Assembly (NCBI RefSeq): GCF_900104795.1
Contig: NZ_FNTG01000001.1
Span: forward strand, 1,240,001 to 1,304,000
Direction: 5' to 3'
Length of the DNA stretch: 64,000 nt
Source: Burkholderia sp. WP9
Lineage (GTDB): Bacteria; Pseudomonadota; Gammaproteobacteria; Burkholderiales; Burkholderiaceae
Position 1 is the stretch's first letter. Each line of letters opens with the position of its first letter. This document shows, one piece after another, positions 34,335 to 42,668 of the stretch. The translations under genes were made by a program, and so were the position numbers. The notes beneath the pieces are model-generated. The model was not told where the DNA came from, did no database searches, and was given only the letters and a program-made list of their open reading frames with translations.

Positions 34335-35681
34335 TCAACGTTGCCGGCCGAGGTGACGCTGGCCGCCGCCACCCGCACCCAACCCGCCGCCGCGCTGCTG
34401 TCCACCGCCGCCCGCACCGAAGCCGCCGCCGGCGCGCTCGCCACCGCCGCCCGCACCGAAGCCGCCGCCGGCACGCTCGCCACCGCCTCCCGCGCCCAGA
34501 TTGCCGCCACGCTGCTGACCACCGCCATTCGCGCCGGGATTGCCGCCGCGGTTGTTCGCCAACTGTTGGCGGCTTGCTTGCCCGCGCTGCATGTCCTGCT
34601 TCGCGGCGCCGCCGTCGCCCGCGCCGCGCAGCGCGTTGTCGCGGTTCACGTTTTGCGCGTTGTTGCGAACGTTGGCGGCATTGTTGCCGCCATGCTGGAT
34701 ACCCTGCACGCGCTCACTTGCGCTTCCGCCCAGGTTCTGGCCGGTGCGATTCTGCAGCGTTTGCTGCGCCTGTGCACGCGAGGCCGACGTATCGCGCCCG
34801 CGATACGCGTCGCGCTGCGCGCTGCCCACGTTGGCTGTGGTGTTGCGATTGACAGACGCATTACGGTTCCAGTTCGTCGTGCTGCTGTTCACGTCGAGCC
34901 GGCGATTCACATTGATGTTGTTGTACTGATTGACGTTGATATTGACGCTGTGATTGTTCCAGTTGACGTTGCTCCACAGCGAACTGGTGATCGCCACGCC
35001 GGCACCGAACGCGAGTCCTGCGGCGAGGCCGCTCGCCACCGCGTAGCCCGGCGGAGGCGGAACATACACAGGTGGATAGGCTGGATACGGCCACGCGCCG
35101 TAGACGACCGTGGGGTTGTAGGTCGGCACGTAGACGACCTGAGGGTTCACCGGCACGATCTGGATGGTGCTCTGCTCGACCACCACTTTCTGCTGCTGGT
35201 TGGTTTGCAGGTTGCCGGCCTGCTGCGCCTGCTTGCGCAAACGCTGCACCGAGTCCATCACGTCGTTCGGTTGAGCGAGGAAGGCATTGCCCAACTGCGT
35301 GACCCAGTCGGGTTTCGACGCCATGGTGGCCAGCACTTGCGGAAACGCCACCAGCGATTGCACGCTCGGATCCCACGGCTCGGACCCCACTGCCTTCACG
35401 GCGTCGTCACCCTTGAGATTCGGATTGGCTTTCGCCCATGCCTCCGCCGCCGGCGCGTCTTGCGGAAAGGTGGACGCCATCAGCACCTGGGCGAGCAGGG
35501 CGTCCGGATAGAGCGCGATTGGCGCCGTGAGCGAGTCCAGTTGCTGGTTCGAAATTTTTACCGGCGCCTGTGCGTAGGCGGCAGGCACCGCGACCTCGAG
35601 GAACAACGGTGCGCCGGCCAATACGGTGAGTGTGGCTAGAAGAATCCGCGATCTTCTCTGGTATGCCATGGAGCGATTCAC
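34335..35681 (-). CDS. DUF3300 exported protein with Asn- and Gly-rich repeats
   Basis: The 448-residue product has a signal peptide (LLATLTVLAG...AAYAQA) and an N-terminal DUF3300 domain (~35-230) with LDSLTAPIALYPDALLAQVLM and VVYVPTYNPTVVYG-type motifs (in parts LYPDALLAQVL, YVPTYNPTVVYG). A proline/tyrosine stretch, a hydrophobic glycine stretch, an Asn-rich region (NVNQYNNINVNRR) and a C-terminal Gly-rich tail of four 13-residue repeats follow. GGGGAGACTTGATC places the start at GTG 35681; ATG 35669 is an alternative. It is probably periplasmic or outer-membrane associated, function unknown. It heads the operon with DUF2950. Confidence 0.82.
   Translation of the reverse strand: MNRSMAYQRRSRILLATLTVLAGAPLFLEVAVPAAYAQAPVKISNQQLDSLTAPIALYPDALLAQVLMASTFPQDAPAAEAWAKANPNLKGDDAVKAVGSEPWDPSVQSLVAFPQVLATMASKPDWVTQLGNAFLAQPNDVMDSVQRLRKQAQQAGNLQTNQQQKVVVEQSTIQIVPVNPQVVYVPTYNPTVVYGAWPYPAYPPVYVPPPPGYAVASGLAAGLAFGAGVAITSSLWSNVNWNNHSVNINVNQYNNINVNRRLDVNSSTTNWNRNASVNRNTTANVGSAQRDAYRGRDTSASRAQAQQTLQNRTGQNLGGSASERVQGIQHGGNNAANVRNNAQNVNRDNALRGAGDGGAAKQDMQRGQASRQQLANNRGGNPGANGGGQQRGGNLGAGGGGERAGGGFGAGGGGERAGGGFGAGGGGQQRGGGLGAGGGGQRHLGRQR
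34338..34532 (-). repeat. 39-bp tandem repeats encoding the Gly-rich tail
   Basis: About four to five 39-bp units encode 13-residue blocks of the type AGGGGERAGGGFG. The two central units are nearly identical; the outer ones are diverged (QQRGGNLG, QQRGGGLG). Such DNA is prone to copy-number change. Confidence 0.75.
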
Positions 35682-36401
35682 GATCAAGTCTCCCCTGTTG
35701 GAAGTTGTATATGGCGCACGGGTGCGGTGCGTGAGACATCCACATCGGAAACCACTGGGAAGCGATCGGCCATGTGTGGCGGTGCTAACCAGTGCAGCGG
35801 ACTGCTGCTCGAGATCCGCGCAGGTTCCGCGACAATCGCGCTTCGAACGGACTCCGAATCGTGTTGCAGACAGCGCGCGCATGATGGCAAGATTAATAAA
35901 CCTTTTCCCACGAATTGTGCAATCTTTTGTTCAAATAAATTCTTGTTGAGTTTCTCTTGTTGTTGGATTAACGGCGTGGCGCGGCGTGGCGCGGCGTGGC
36001 GCATGTGGCGCTTTTGCCGACCTTCAGCCTATCCAACAATGTTCTTGCGTTTCGTGCACAGGTTTCATAGGTCGCTTGAGGAACTGTGAAATCGTCGCCG
36101 GGTAGCCAGGCGGGGTCAAGATACATATTGACTCAGCCTGTGCCCGTTTCGTTTGCGGTTTCGATTGCGCGGGACGACGAAATATTAGCGCAGCTCGATA
36201 TCAATCGATAAATGTGAAAACTCATTTTCGTTGAGCGTTTTCGGCACCCTGTCAGCTAATCTACCGTTCCCTCGCCGCAGATCGGCGAAGTGACCAAGTG
36301 GCGACGTATGTGCGGGGTTGCCTGATACATCCGCACGCCGCACGCCGCTCGATCCGCGGCCCGGACTGCTGCTCGAACGCTCAATCCAATGAGAGACCTC
36401 T
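35682..36401. other. 720-bp intergenic region with AT-rich segment and 10-bp repeats
   Basis: No gene is supported here. It separates the divergent DUF3300 and glycine-zipper genes. Around 35885-35970 it is clearly AT-rich, and at 35973-36002 three copies of a 10-bp unit GCGGCGTGGC follow. The right part (36180-36260) is again AT-richer. Promoters for both genes must lie here, and the length leaves room for a small RNA that I cannot demonstrate. Confidence 0.6.
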
Positions 36402-36851
36402 ATGAAACGAATCGTCGTGGTGATCATGGCCAGTATGAGCGCGCTCGCACTGGCGCAAAAACCGTCCGTCTATCCCGCGCATGGACAAAGCCAACAGCAG
36501 CAGACCTCGGACGATGGAGCCTGCTACTCATGGGCAAAGCAAAGCACCGGCATCGACCCGGCCGTGGTCGCGCAAACACCTGCGCCACAATCGGGGCCGA
36601 CAGGCGCGCGCGTTCGCGGTGCGGCACGTGGAGCGGCGGCGGGCGCAATCGTTGGCGACGTGAGTAATAACGATGCAGGACATGGCGCCGCAGTTGGTGC
36701 GACCGCTGGTGCGGTGGCCGGTGGCGTGCGCAATCGTCAGCAACAAGCCGCGCAATTGCAAACGGCGCAGGCTAACCAGCAGTCGGCAATGAGCACATAT
36801 TGGCGCGCTTACGACTCCTGCATGCAAGGCAAAGGCTATACGGTTCAGTAG
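36402..36851 (+). CDS. Exported glycine-zipper protein
   Basis: The 149-residue protein has a signal peptide (residues 1-19, VVVIMASMSALALAQ). Residues ~65-105 form a glycine-zipper/YMGG-like membrane segment (RGAARGAAAGAIVGD and GAAVGATAGAVAGGV). A Gln-rich helix and a C-terminal motif AYDSCMQGKGYTVQ complete it. Two cysteines (GACYSW and DSCM) may form a disulfide. It is probably periplasmic or outer-membrane attached. The C-terminal motif is shared with the small lipoprotein at 50816-51145. It converges on the MFS/spermidine-synthase gene and has no operon partner. Confidence 0.82.
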   Translation: MKRIVVVIMASMSALALAQKPSVYPAHGQSQQQQTSDDGACYSWAKQSTGIDPAVVAQTPAPQSGPTGARVRGAARGAAAGAIVGDVSNNDAGHGAAVGATAGAVAGGVRNRQQQAAQLQTAQANQQSAMSTYWRAYDSCMQGKGYTVQ

Positions 36852-36934
36852 TCGCACGTAAGGTCCTTTTCTTTTGATCGCGGTGAGTTGGGCACCGTAT
36901 CAACGGAACGATGCTGAGGCTCCCTCGTGCGCCT

Positions 36935-39580
36935 CTACGGTTCGTCGCCGACGAACCAACGGAAGTAGGGATTGTCCGGTTGCGCCTGCAATGCCTCGCC
37001 AATATCGCGAGACCATGCATCACGTTCGCCGCGGTATGCGTCGAGGCCCGCGGCATAGAAGCTTTGCAGCGCGTCGCGCTCGGCGTTCAAGGCCGCGCGG
37101 AACTTGTCATCGGCGTGCAACAACGGCGGTTCGCCGCGAAGCGCGAGCAGGTGAGCGAGCGTGTCCGGAAAAGCGTCGCGCCGCACCCACGCCGCGTGTT
37201 CAATGCGTGGCCGGTCATCGGTCACGGGTAGGGCATCCGCGGTGTAATACGCGAGGCCGGCGCGATCGGTGATCCAGGTCGCGAGCAGCGCCGCCGGCGT
37301 GGCCACGCCGACCTCGCGCAGCGAAGCCGCCACCTGCGGTTGAGCAAAGCGCGACTCGATGCGCGGCACATCCAGTTCGATCGGCTGCATCGAGCCGATT
37401 AGCATCATCTCGTGCAACTCGGTGGTCCATAGCGCGGCATACGGAAACACCTGGATGAAGCTCTGGATCAAGGAGCGCGTGTCGTCTTCGTTCTGGGTCG
37501 GCAGCGGCAGCCACTGCGCGACGATACCGTCCGTGCGCAGACGCGAGGCCGCCAGTCGGTAGAAATCCGACGAGTAGAGATTGACCACGCCGGCCGCCGA
37601 GGGCGGCGGTGGTTCGAGCGTGATCAGGTCGTAACGTTCGCTGCTGCGTAGCAGCTCGCGCCGTCCGTCGCGCAGGCGAATGTCGACGCGCGGGTCAGTG
37701 CCGATACCGTAGTTGCCTTTGAACTGCGGCGCGGCGCGTACGACCGCAGGCAGCAACTCGGCGACCACGCGTTGGCCGAGGCTAGGCCACGTGAGCAGCG
37801 CACCACCGGTGATGCCCGTGCCGAGTCCGATGACAAGCGCGCTGCGCGGCGTATCGCGGTGAATCAGCAGTGGCAGGAGCGCTTGCAGACGCATGTAGCG
37901 CAACGAGGTCATCGCGTCGCCGGAATTGGAAACGCCTTGAATGTAGAGGCGCTGGAACTGCTTCTGGCCCGCGCCCTGTGCAACCACAGCCACGGTACCG
38001 CCCGCACTCTCCTCGTAGGAGATCAGCGTGCCGCCGCGTGCGGCAGCGAGCAGGTTGGCGAGACGATCCGCCGGCGTGAGCAGCACGGCACACAGGGTGG
38101 CCGCGACCAATACCGGCACGGACCAGCGGGCGCCACGCCGCACGCCCTGACCGCGCCAGACGGCCACGGCGGCCACTGCGCCAGCGAGCAACGCGAGCAC
38201 CGCAAGCGCACGAACCAGCCCGAGTACCGGCACGAGCAGGAAGCCGGCGAGCAGCGTGCCCGCGATACCGCCCGCGGTGTTGAGCGCCAGCACGGCGCCG
38301 ACATCGCGGCCAGTGTGCCGGGCATCCACGCTCACGCGCAACGCAAATGGGAACGCCGCTCCAAGCAACAGCGTGGGCACGAAAACGACGCACGTAGCCG
38401 CGACCGCAAAGCCCGCGCACATGGCGGCGAGGAGGCTGCCGGTGGCGGAGAAGGTTGCCTCGCGCGCGAGGCTTTGCCATTGGAGCAGCCACCCGCCCAA
38501 CGCGGCCACTTCCAGCAGCGCGACGAGTCCGGCGGCCACGATCAGCAGCGCGAACATGCCCCACGGATCGCGCGCGCGATCGACATGGCGCGAACTGAGC
38601 GCGCTGCCGAGCGTCAGCCCGAGTAGATACGTGGCGAGCACGATCGCGAAAGCGAAGCTGCGGGTGCTGATGAACTGGACGATCAGTTGGGACCACACGA
38701 CCTCGTAACCCAGCGCAATGCCGCCGGCGAACGCATAGAGGACGACGGCGAGGCGTGCGCCGGGCGCGGCCCGGTCGACTGCTGTTTCATCGGCAGAGGC
38801 CGTTTCGAGCGGTTGTCCATCGACAGATTCGCGTGCAGAAGCGAAACGGCCAATGAGCAGTGCAGCCAATGCGGCCAGCGCGTTCAACCCGGCGGCCGCG
38901 AACGCGCTGCCTTGCACGCCAAGTGACGGGATCAACACAAAGGCGGCGGCGAGTGTGCCGGCAATCGCACCACCCGTATTGGCCGCATACAGGCGCGCGC
39001 CGGCGCGGCCGAGCCGTGTCGCGCGAGGGCCCAGCGCGCGCATCAGCACCGGCAGCGTGCCGCCCATCAGCACGGCGGGCAGGCCGACCAGCGCAAACGG
39101 CAACGCCCAGGCGAGCGGCCCGGCGCGATCCTGCAGCCATGCGAACGGCGCGGCCGCGTGTGCTAGCGCAATGGTGCCGGCTACCGCCAGCAGTAGCGCG
39201 CCGCCTTCCAGCGCGGCGTAAAGCAGCAACGGCCGCGAGATGCGATCGGCGAACCTGCCGAGGAGCCAGCCGCCCAGCGCGAGACCGGCGAAGAATGCGC
39301 TCACACCGGTCGTGACCGCCTGCACGTCGACGCCCACGACGAGCGCCAATTGCTTGATCCACAGCACCTGGTAAATCAGCGACGCCGCGCCCGATGCAAA
39401 CAGCAGGAGCATCGGCCACGCAATCGGCAATGCAGGCGAAGCAGGCGAAGCAGGAGAAGCAGAGCGACTGTTCGTGTCGGCCGGCCCATGTTCACGCGGA
39501 TCGGCGCGACGCTGTGCGCGTTCTTGTGCGCGACGCTCTCGGCGAGAGTTTTTGGCGCGGTGAGCCAACGTTTGGGTCAT
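36935..39580 (-). CDS. MFS-like membrane protein fused to a spermidine-synthase-like domain
   Basis: This 881-residue fusion protein has residues ~50-560 containing about 14 hydrophobic segments in MFS-like order (LIYQVLWIKQLALVVG, FFAGLALGGWLLGR repeat-like halves). Residues ~590-790 form a Rossmann methyltransferase/spermidine-synthase-like domain with ALVIGLGTGITGGAL, and YDLITLEPPPPSAAG at the product site; the paired catalytic Asp of true SpeE is not obvious. A helical tail follows. Polyamine or aminopropyl chemistry at the membrane is possible but unproven. The ATG at 39580 lacks a clear ribosome site. It is the last gene of the FGE-HAD-sulfatase run and is 117 bp from the sulfatase. 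Confidence 0.8.
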   Translation of the reverse strand: MTQTLAHRAKNSRRERRAQERAQRRADPREHGPADTNSRSASPASPASPALPIAWPMLLLFASGAASLIYQVLWIKQLALVVGVDVQAVTTGVSAFFAGLALGGWLLGRFADRISRPLLLYAALEGGALLLAVAGTIALAHAAAPFAWLQDRAGPLAWALPFALVGLPAVLMGGTLPVLMRALGPRATRLGRAGARLYAANTGGAIAGTLAAAFVLIPSLGVQGSAFAAAGLNALAALAALLIGRFASARESVDGQPLETASADETAVDRAAPGARLAVVLYAFAGGIALGYEVVWSQLIVQFISTRSFAFAIVLATYLLGLTLGSALSSRHVDRARDPWGMFALLIVAAGLVALLEVAALGGWLLQWQSLAREATFSATGSLLAAMCAGFAVAATCVVFVPTLLLGAAFPFALRVSVDARHTGRDVGAVLALNTAGGIAGTLLAGFLLVPVLGLVRALAVLALLAGAVAAVAVWRGQGVRRGARWSVPVLVAATLCAVLLTPADRLANLLAAARGGTLISYEESAGGTVAVVAQGAGQKQFQRLYIQGVSNSGDAMTSLRYMRLQALLPLLIHRDTPRSALVIGLGTGITGGALLTWPSLGQRVVAELLPAVVRAAPQFKGNYGIGTDPRVDIRLRDGRRELLRSSERYDLITLEPPPPSAAGVVNLYSSDFYRLAASRLRTDGIVAQWLPLPTQNEDDTRSLIQSFIQVFPYAALWTTELHEMMLIGSMQPIELDVPRIESRFAQPQVAASLREVGVATPAALLATWITDRAGLAYYTADALPVTDDRPRIEHAAWVRRDAFPDTLAHLLALRGEPPLLHADDKFRAALNAERDALQSFYAAGLDAYRGERDAWSRDIGEALQAQPDNPYFRWFVGDEP
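39437..39462 (-). repeat. Short 9-bp tandem repeat in the MFS fusion gene
   Basis: Three copies of a GAAGCAGGC-type unit encode SPASPASPA in the linker just before the first membrane helix. Confidence 0.7.
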
Positions 39581-39697
39581 CGGATAATGTGCGCGGATGC
39601 AGTGCGTCGAGACGAGGTGAATGGACTTGAAAACCGAAGCGTAAACGCGCCGCACATGCCAATGGAAGCCGGCAAGTGCGGCGCCTGCTGAAACGTA

Positions 39698-41380
39698 TTA
39701 CTCGAGTCCGCGCTTCTTGAACGACTCGTCGATCTTCTTGTCGACCTGCCGGCGCACACCGTCCACGCTAAAGCTCGCGGGCCGCTGGCTCGGCGGGTAA
39801 TCGACGAAGGTCTGCAGGAATGCCGATGCTTTGAGCGTCGCTATGCCGTTCAGGTAGACGTTCTTCGTCACCCAGTCGTTGTATTGATCCGAGGTGATGT
39901 CCGCCCGTTCATAAGGATCCATGCGGAGGTTGAACAGCTTGGGCAACCGCAGACAGACGAGCGGGTCCTGCCAGATGTCGAGGTTGCCCTTGGCACGCTG
40001 CTCGCAAAATACCGCCTTCCAAGCGTTGCCATCCTGATCCCGGCGCATCGCGACCAATTGTCCGTCGTCGTCGAAGTAGAAGAACTCCGTGCGCGGGTCC
40101 TGGGTCGTCTGTCCAGTCAGGAACGGCAACTGGTTGTACCCGTCAAGATGGTTCTTGAAGCTCGTGCCTCCCGCCTTAGGCGCCCAGCCTTTCAGCAACC
40201 GGTCCTTCACGCCGCCGTCTCCCGCGGCGGCCAGCAGCGTCGGAAACCAGTCGAGCCCGGAGAACATGCCGTTAGAGGTCTCGCCGGCCTTGATATGGCC
40301 CGGCCATCGCACCATGGCCGGTACGCGGAACGCGCCTTCCCAGTTGGAGTCCTTTTCGCTGCGGAACGGCGTGGTCGCCGCGTCGGGCCACGAGAACTGA
40401 TTCGGCCCATTGTCGGTCGTGTAGACGACGATGGTGTTCCTGGAAATGTTCAGGTCATCCAGCAGCTTGAGCAGTTTGCCGACGTCCTGGTCGTGCTCCC
40501 ACATGCCGTCGGCATATTCGTTGCCGGGCATGCCGCTCTTGCCCCTGAACTCGGGACGCACGTGGGTGAAGACGTGCATGCGCGTGAAGTTCATCCAGAC
40601 GAAGAAAGGCGTGCCGTTCTTCACCTGCTTGCGGATGAATTCCTCCGCGTGCGCGCCGGTTTCGTCGTCGATGGTCTCCATGCGTTTCGTGGTGAGCGGG
40701 CCGGTGTCCTGAACCTTGCCGTCCGAGGTGCTATGAATCACCCCGCGCGGCGAGAAGTTCTTCACGTAGGGATCGTTCTTGTCCTTCGGCCAATAGGGGC
40801 GCTCCGGTTCTTCTTCCGCGTTCAGGTGATACAGGTTGCCGTAGAACTCGTCGAAGCCGTGATTGGTCGGCAGGTACTCGTTCTTGTCGCCAAGGTGGTT
40901 CTTGCCAAACTGGCCGGTTGCATAGCCGAGCGGCTTGAGCGCCTGGGCGATAGTCATGTCGCCCTTTTGCAAGCCGACTGGCGCGCCCGGTGCGCCGACT
41001 TTGGACAGTCCGGTGCGCAACGGCGACTGACCGGTGATGAACGAAGAGCGGCCGGCCGTACAACTGTTCTCGGCGTAGTAATCCGTGAAGATCATGCCTT
41101 CATTAGCAATGCGATCGATATTCGGTGTTCTGTAACCGACCACGCCGCGCGTGTAGGCGCTGATGTTCGCCTGCCCGATGTCATCGCCGAAAATCACGAG
41201 AATGTTCGGCTTGGCCGAAGACTTCGCGGCCGGTTGCGGCGCGCTCGTAGGGGCGGGTTTGGCCGCCGGTTGGGTTTGGGCCGGTGCGTTGATGGATGGA
41301 AAAATCACCGCACCGAACGCGGCAAGGGCTAATGCGCCAGCCCCCAACGCGTAACGCCCTCGTTTCAACAGGTTTGTCAT
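39698..41380 (-). CDS. Exported type-I sulfatase (arylsulfatase family)
   Basis: The 560-residue sulfatase has a signal peptide (residues 1-~35, ALGAGALALAAFGAVIF) and an Ala/Pro/Lys linker. Metal ligands Asp66-Asp67 (ILVIFGDDIG) and the formylglycine motif Cys107-Thr-Ala-Gly-Arg are present. Further active-site pieces are GKNHLGD and TTDNGP. Cys107 must be oxidised to formylglycine, and an FGE gene lies two genes upstream. It should hydrolyse sulfate esters in the periplasm. GGAGCGACACG precedes the ATG at 41380. The long C-terminal part has FNLRMDPYERAD, typical of arylsulfatases. The substrate is unknown. Confidence 0.9.
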   Translation of the reverse strand: MTNLLKRGRYALGAGALALAAFGAVIFPSINAPAQTQPAAKPAPTSAPQPAAKSSAKPNILVIFGDDIGQANISAYTRGVVGYRTPNIDRIANEGMIFTDYYAENSCTAGRSSFITGQSPLRTGLSKVGAPGAPVGLQKGDMTIAQALKPLGYATGQFGKNHLGDKNEYLPTNHGFDEFYGNLYHLNAEEEPERPYWPKDKNDPYVKNFSPRGVIHSTSDGKVQDTGPLTTKRMETIDDETGAHAEEFIRKQVKNGTPFFVWMNFTRMHVFTHVRPEFRGKSGMPGNEYADGMWEHDQDVGKLLKLLDDLNISRNTIVVYTTDNGPNQFSWPDAATTPFRSEKDSNWEGAFRVPAMVRWPGHIKAGETSNGMFSGLDWFPTLLAAAGDGGVKDRLLKGWAPKAGGTSFKNHLDGYNQLPFLTGQTTQDPRTEFFYFDDDGQLVAMRRDQDGNAWKAVFCEQRAKGNLDIWQDPLVCLRLPKLFNLRMDPYERADITSDQYNDWVTKNVYLNGIATLKASAFLQTFVDYPPSQRPASFSVDGVRRQVDKKIDESFKKRGLE

Positions 41381-41506
41381 CGTGTCGCTCCAATGGAGTT
41401 GACTCTTATCCACCCGTCACGCATTGCTCCGCGTGATGCGGTCGCCCCTCGTCGGCCGCCGGCAGCCCACGGCCTGAACTTGCCGCGCGCCGCTTCTCGC
41501 CGCCGC

Positions 41507-42565
41507 TCACTGCTGCGGTGCGGGAAAGACGGTTTGCCAATCGTCTTTCATGCTCACCACCGTCCAGCCGTCGGCGACGGCCTCGTCCCACGCCTTGTCC
41601 AGCTTGCCGACTTTCGACGCGCGGTCGTAAGCGAATTCCCGCACGGCGTCGTCGTGGTGCAGGAGCAACGCGAGATGCCGGCGAGGGCTCGCGGCCGTGT
41701 ACTGCAACATCTGCAGGTCGCCGTCGGAGTTGCCGAACGCGAGAATGGGCTTGTGTCCGATGTTGCGATAGATGCCGACGGGCTTGCCGGGCCCGTCATC
41801 GACGAAATCGAGTTTCGGCTCGCGCACGAGAACGGGCTGGCCGTTGCGCACTTCGTACTGCACGACCTGGCTGGAGCCGATCACCTGCTCGGGCGGAATG
41901 CCATAAGCCTTTTCGGCCCAGACCCGCATGAACTCGATCGTGCCGCCCGAAACGATGAAGGTCTTGAAGCCGTTGGCGCGCAGGTAGGCGAGCAATTCCC
42001 GTTGCGGCTTGTAAACGAGGTCGGTATAGGGCCGGCCGAATTTCGGATGGCGTGCGCTTGCCAGCCACGCGCGGATGGACTTGTCGTAGTCGTCGACGGT
42101 CATGCCGCTATTGGCGAGCGCGACCAGTTGCAGCAACGCTTTCTGCTGGCTCGCGAGCGCCCCGTAGTCTTTCGCCATGAGCGCCTTGAAGGCCGGGTTG
42201 TTTTTCCACTCGGGATGCTGCGGTGCGGCCGCCTTTACCTGTTCCAGCATAAAGACGAACTGAAAATACAGCGGCTGTTCGCTCCACAGCGTGCCGTCGT
42301 TGTCGAATACGGCGATACGCTCCGCAGGCGGCACGAACGACGGCGAGCCTTCACGGGTCACGTCGGCAACGAACGACTGGATTGCCTGTCTCGCGGGCGT
42401 GTCACGCCATGAGGGCAATGCGGCGGCAGGCTTGCTCGCTGTCGTTGGGGAGGGTGCGACGCCGTCGTGCGGCGCGGCGCAGCCCGCGAGACTGAATGCA
42501 ACGCACGCTACGCGTATCAGGCGCAAGGCACGGCTCGACCACACAGACTGATGGCGCAGGTGCAT
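41507..42565 (-). CDS. HAD-family phosphatase lipoprotein
   Basis: The 352-residue protein has a lipoprotein signal (ACVAFSLAGCAA, lipobox LAGC). The HAD core has nucleophile motif AVFDNDGTLWSE near residue 90, motif II FIVSGGT near 217 and motif IV LAFGNSDGDLQ near 285. It is most like the extracytoplasmic phosphoserine-phosphatase-like branch. Export and lipidation would place it in the periplasm beside the sulfatase. GGAGCCCGG precedes the ATG. It sits between the FGE and sulfatase genes in one transcriptional direction, so a joint role in ester removal is likely but unproven. Confidence 0.85.
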   Translation of the reverse strand: MHLRHQSVWSSRALRLIRVACVAFSLAGCAAPHDGVAPSPTTASKPAAALPSWRDTPARQAIQSFVADVTREGSPSFVPPAERIAVFDNDGTLWSEQPLYFQFVFMLEQVKAAAPQHPEWKNNPAFKALMAKDYGALASQQKALLQLVALANSGMTVDDYDKSIRAWLASARHPKFGRPYTDLVYKPQRELLAYLRANGFKTFIVSGGTIEFMRVWAEKAYGIPPEQVIGSSQVVQYEVRNGQPVLVREPKLDFVDDGPGKPVGIYRNIGHKPILAFGNSDGDLQMLQYTAASPRRHLALLLHHDDAVREFAYDRASKVGKLDKAWDEAVADGWTVVSMKDDWQTVFPAPQQ

Positions 42566-42668
42566 CCGGGCTCCGGTTCGTTCACACGGTCAATCGCAAC
42601 GCGCGCCGACAGATCGCAGGCGCGAAACACGGGGTTTCACCAACAGTCCAGTACAACAGTTCAGTACG

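Noticed and set aside
34338..34532. Possible CRISPR-like array
   Set aside because: The 39-bp units are contiguous without spacers and are in frame within a coding region, so they are protein-coding tandem repeats.
34047..35639. 530-codon plus-strand frame opposite the DUF3300 gene
   Set aside because: It translates the antisense of the Gly-rich repeat DNA (Ala/Thr/Arg repeats) and lacks a ribosome site; the minus-strand frame has signal peptide and conserved domain.
39884..41332. 482-codon plus-strand frame opposite the sulfatase
   Set aside because: Antisense to a sulfatase with intact CTAGR and metal motifs; composition is shadow-like.
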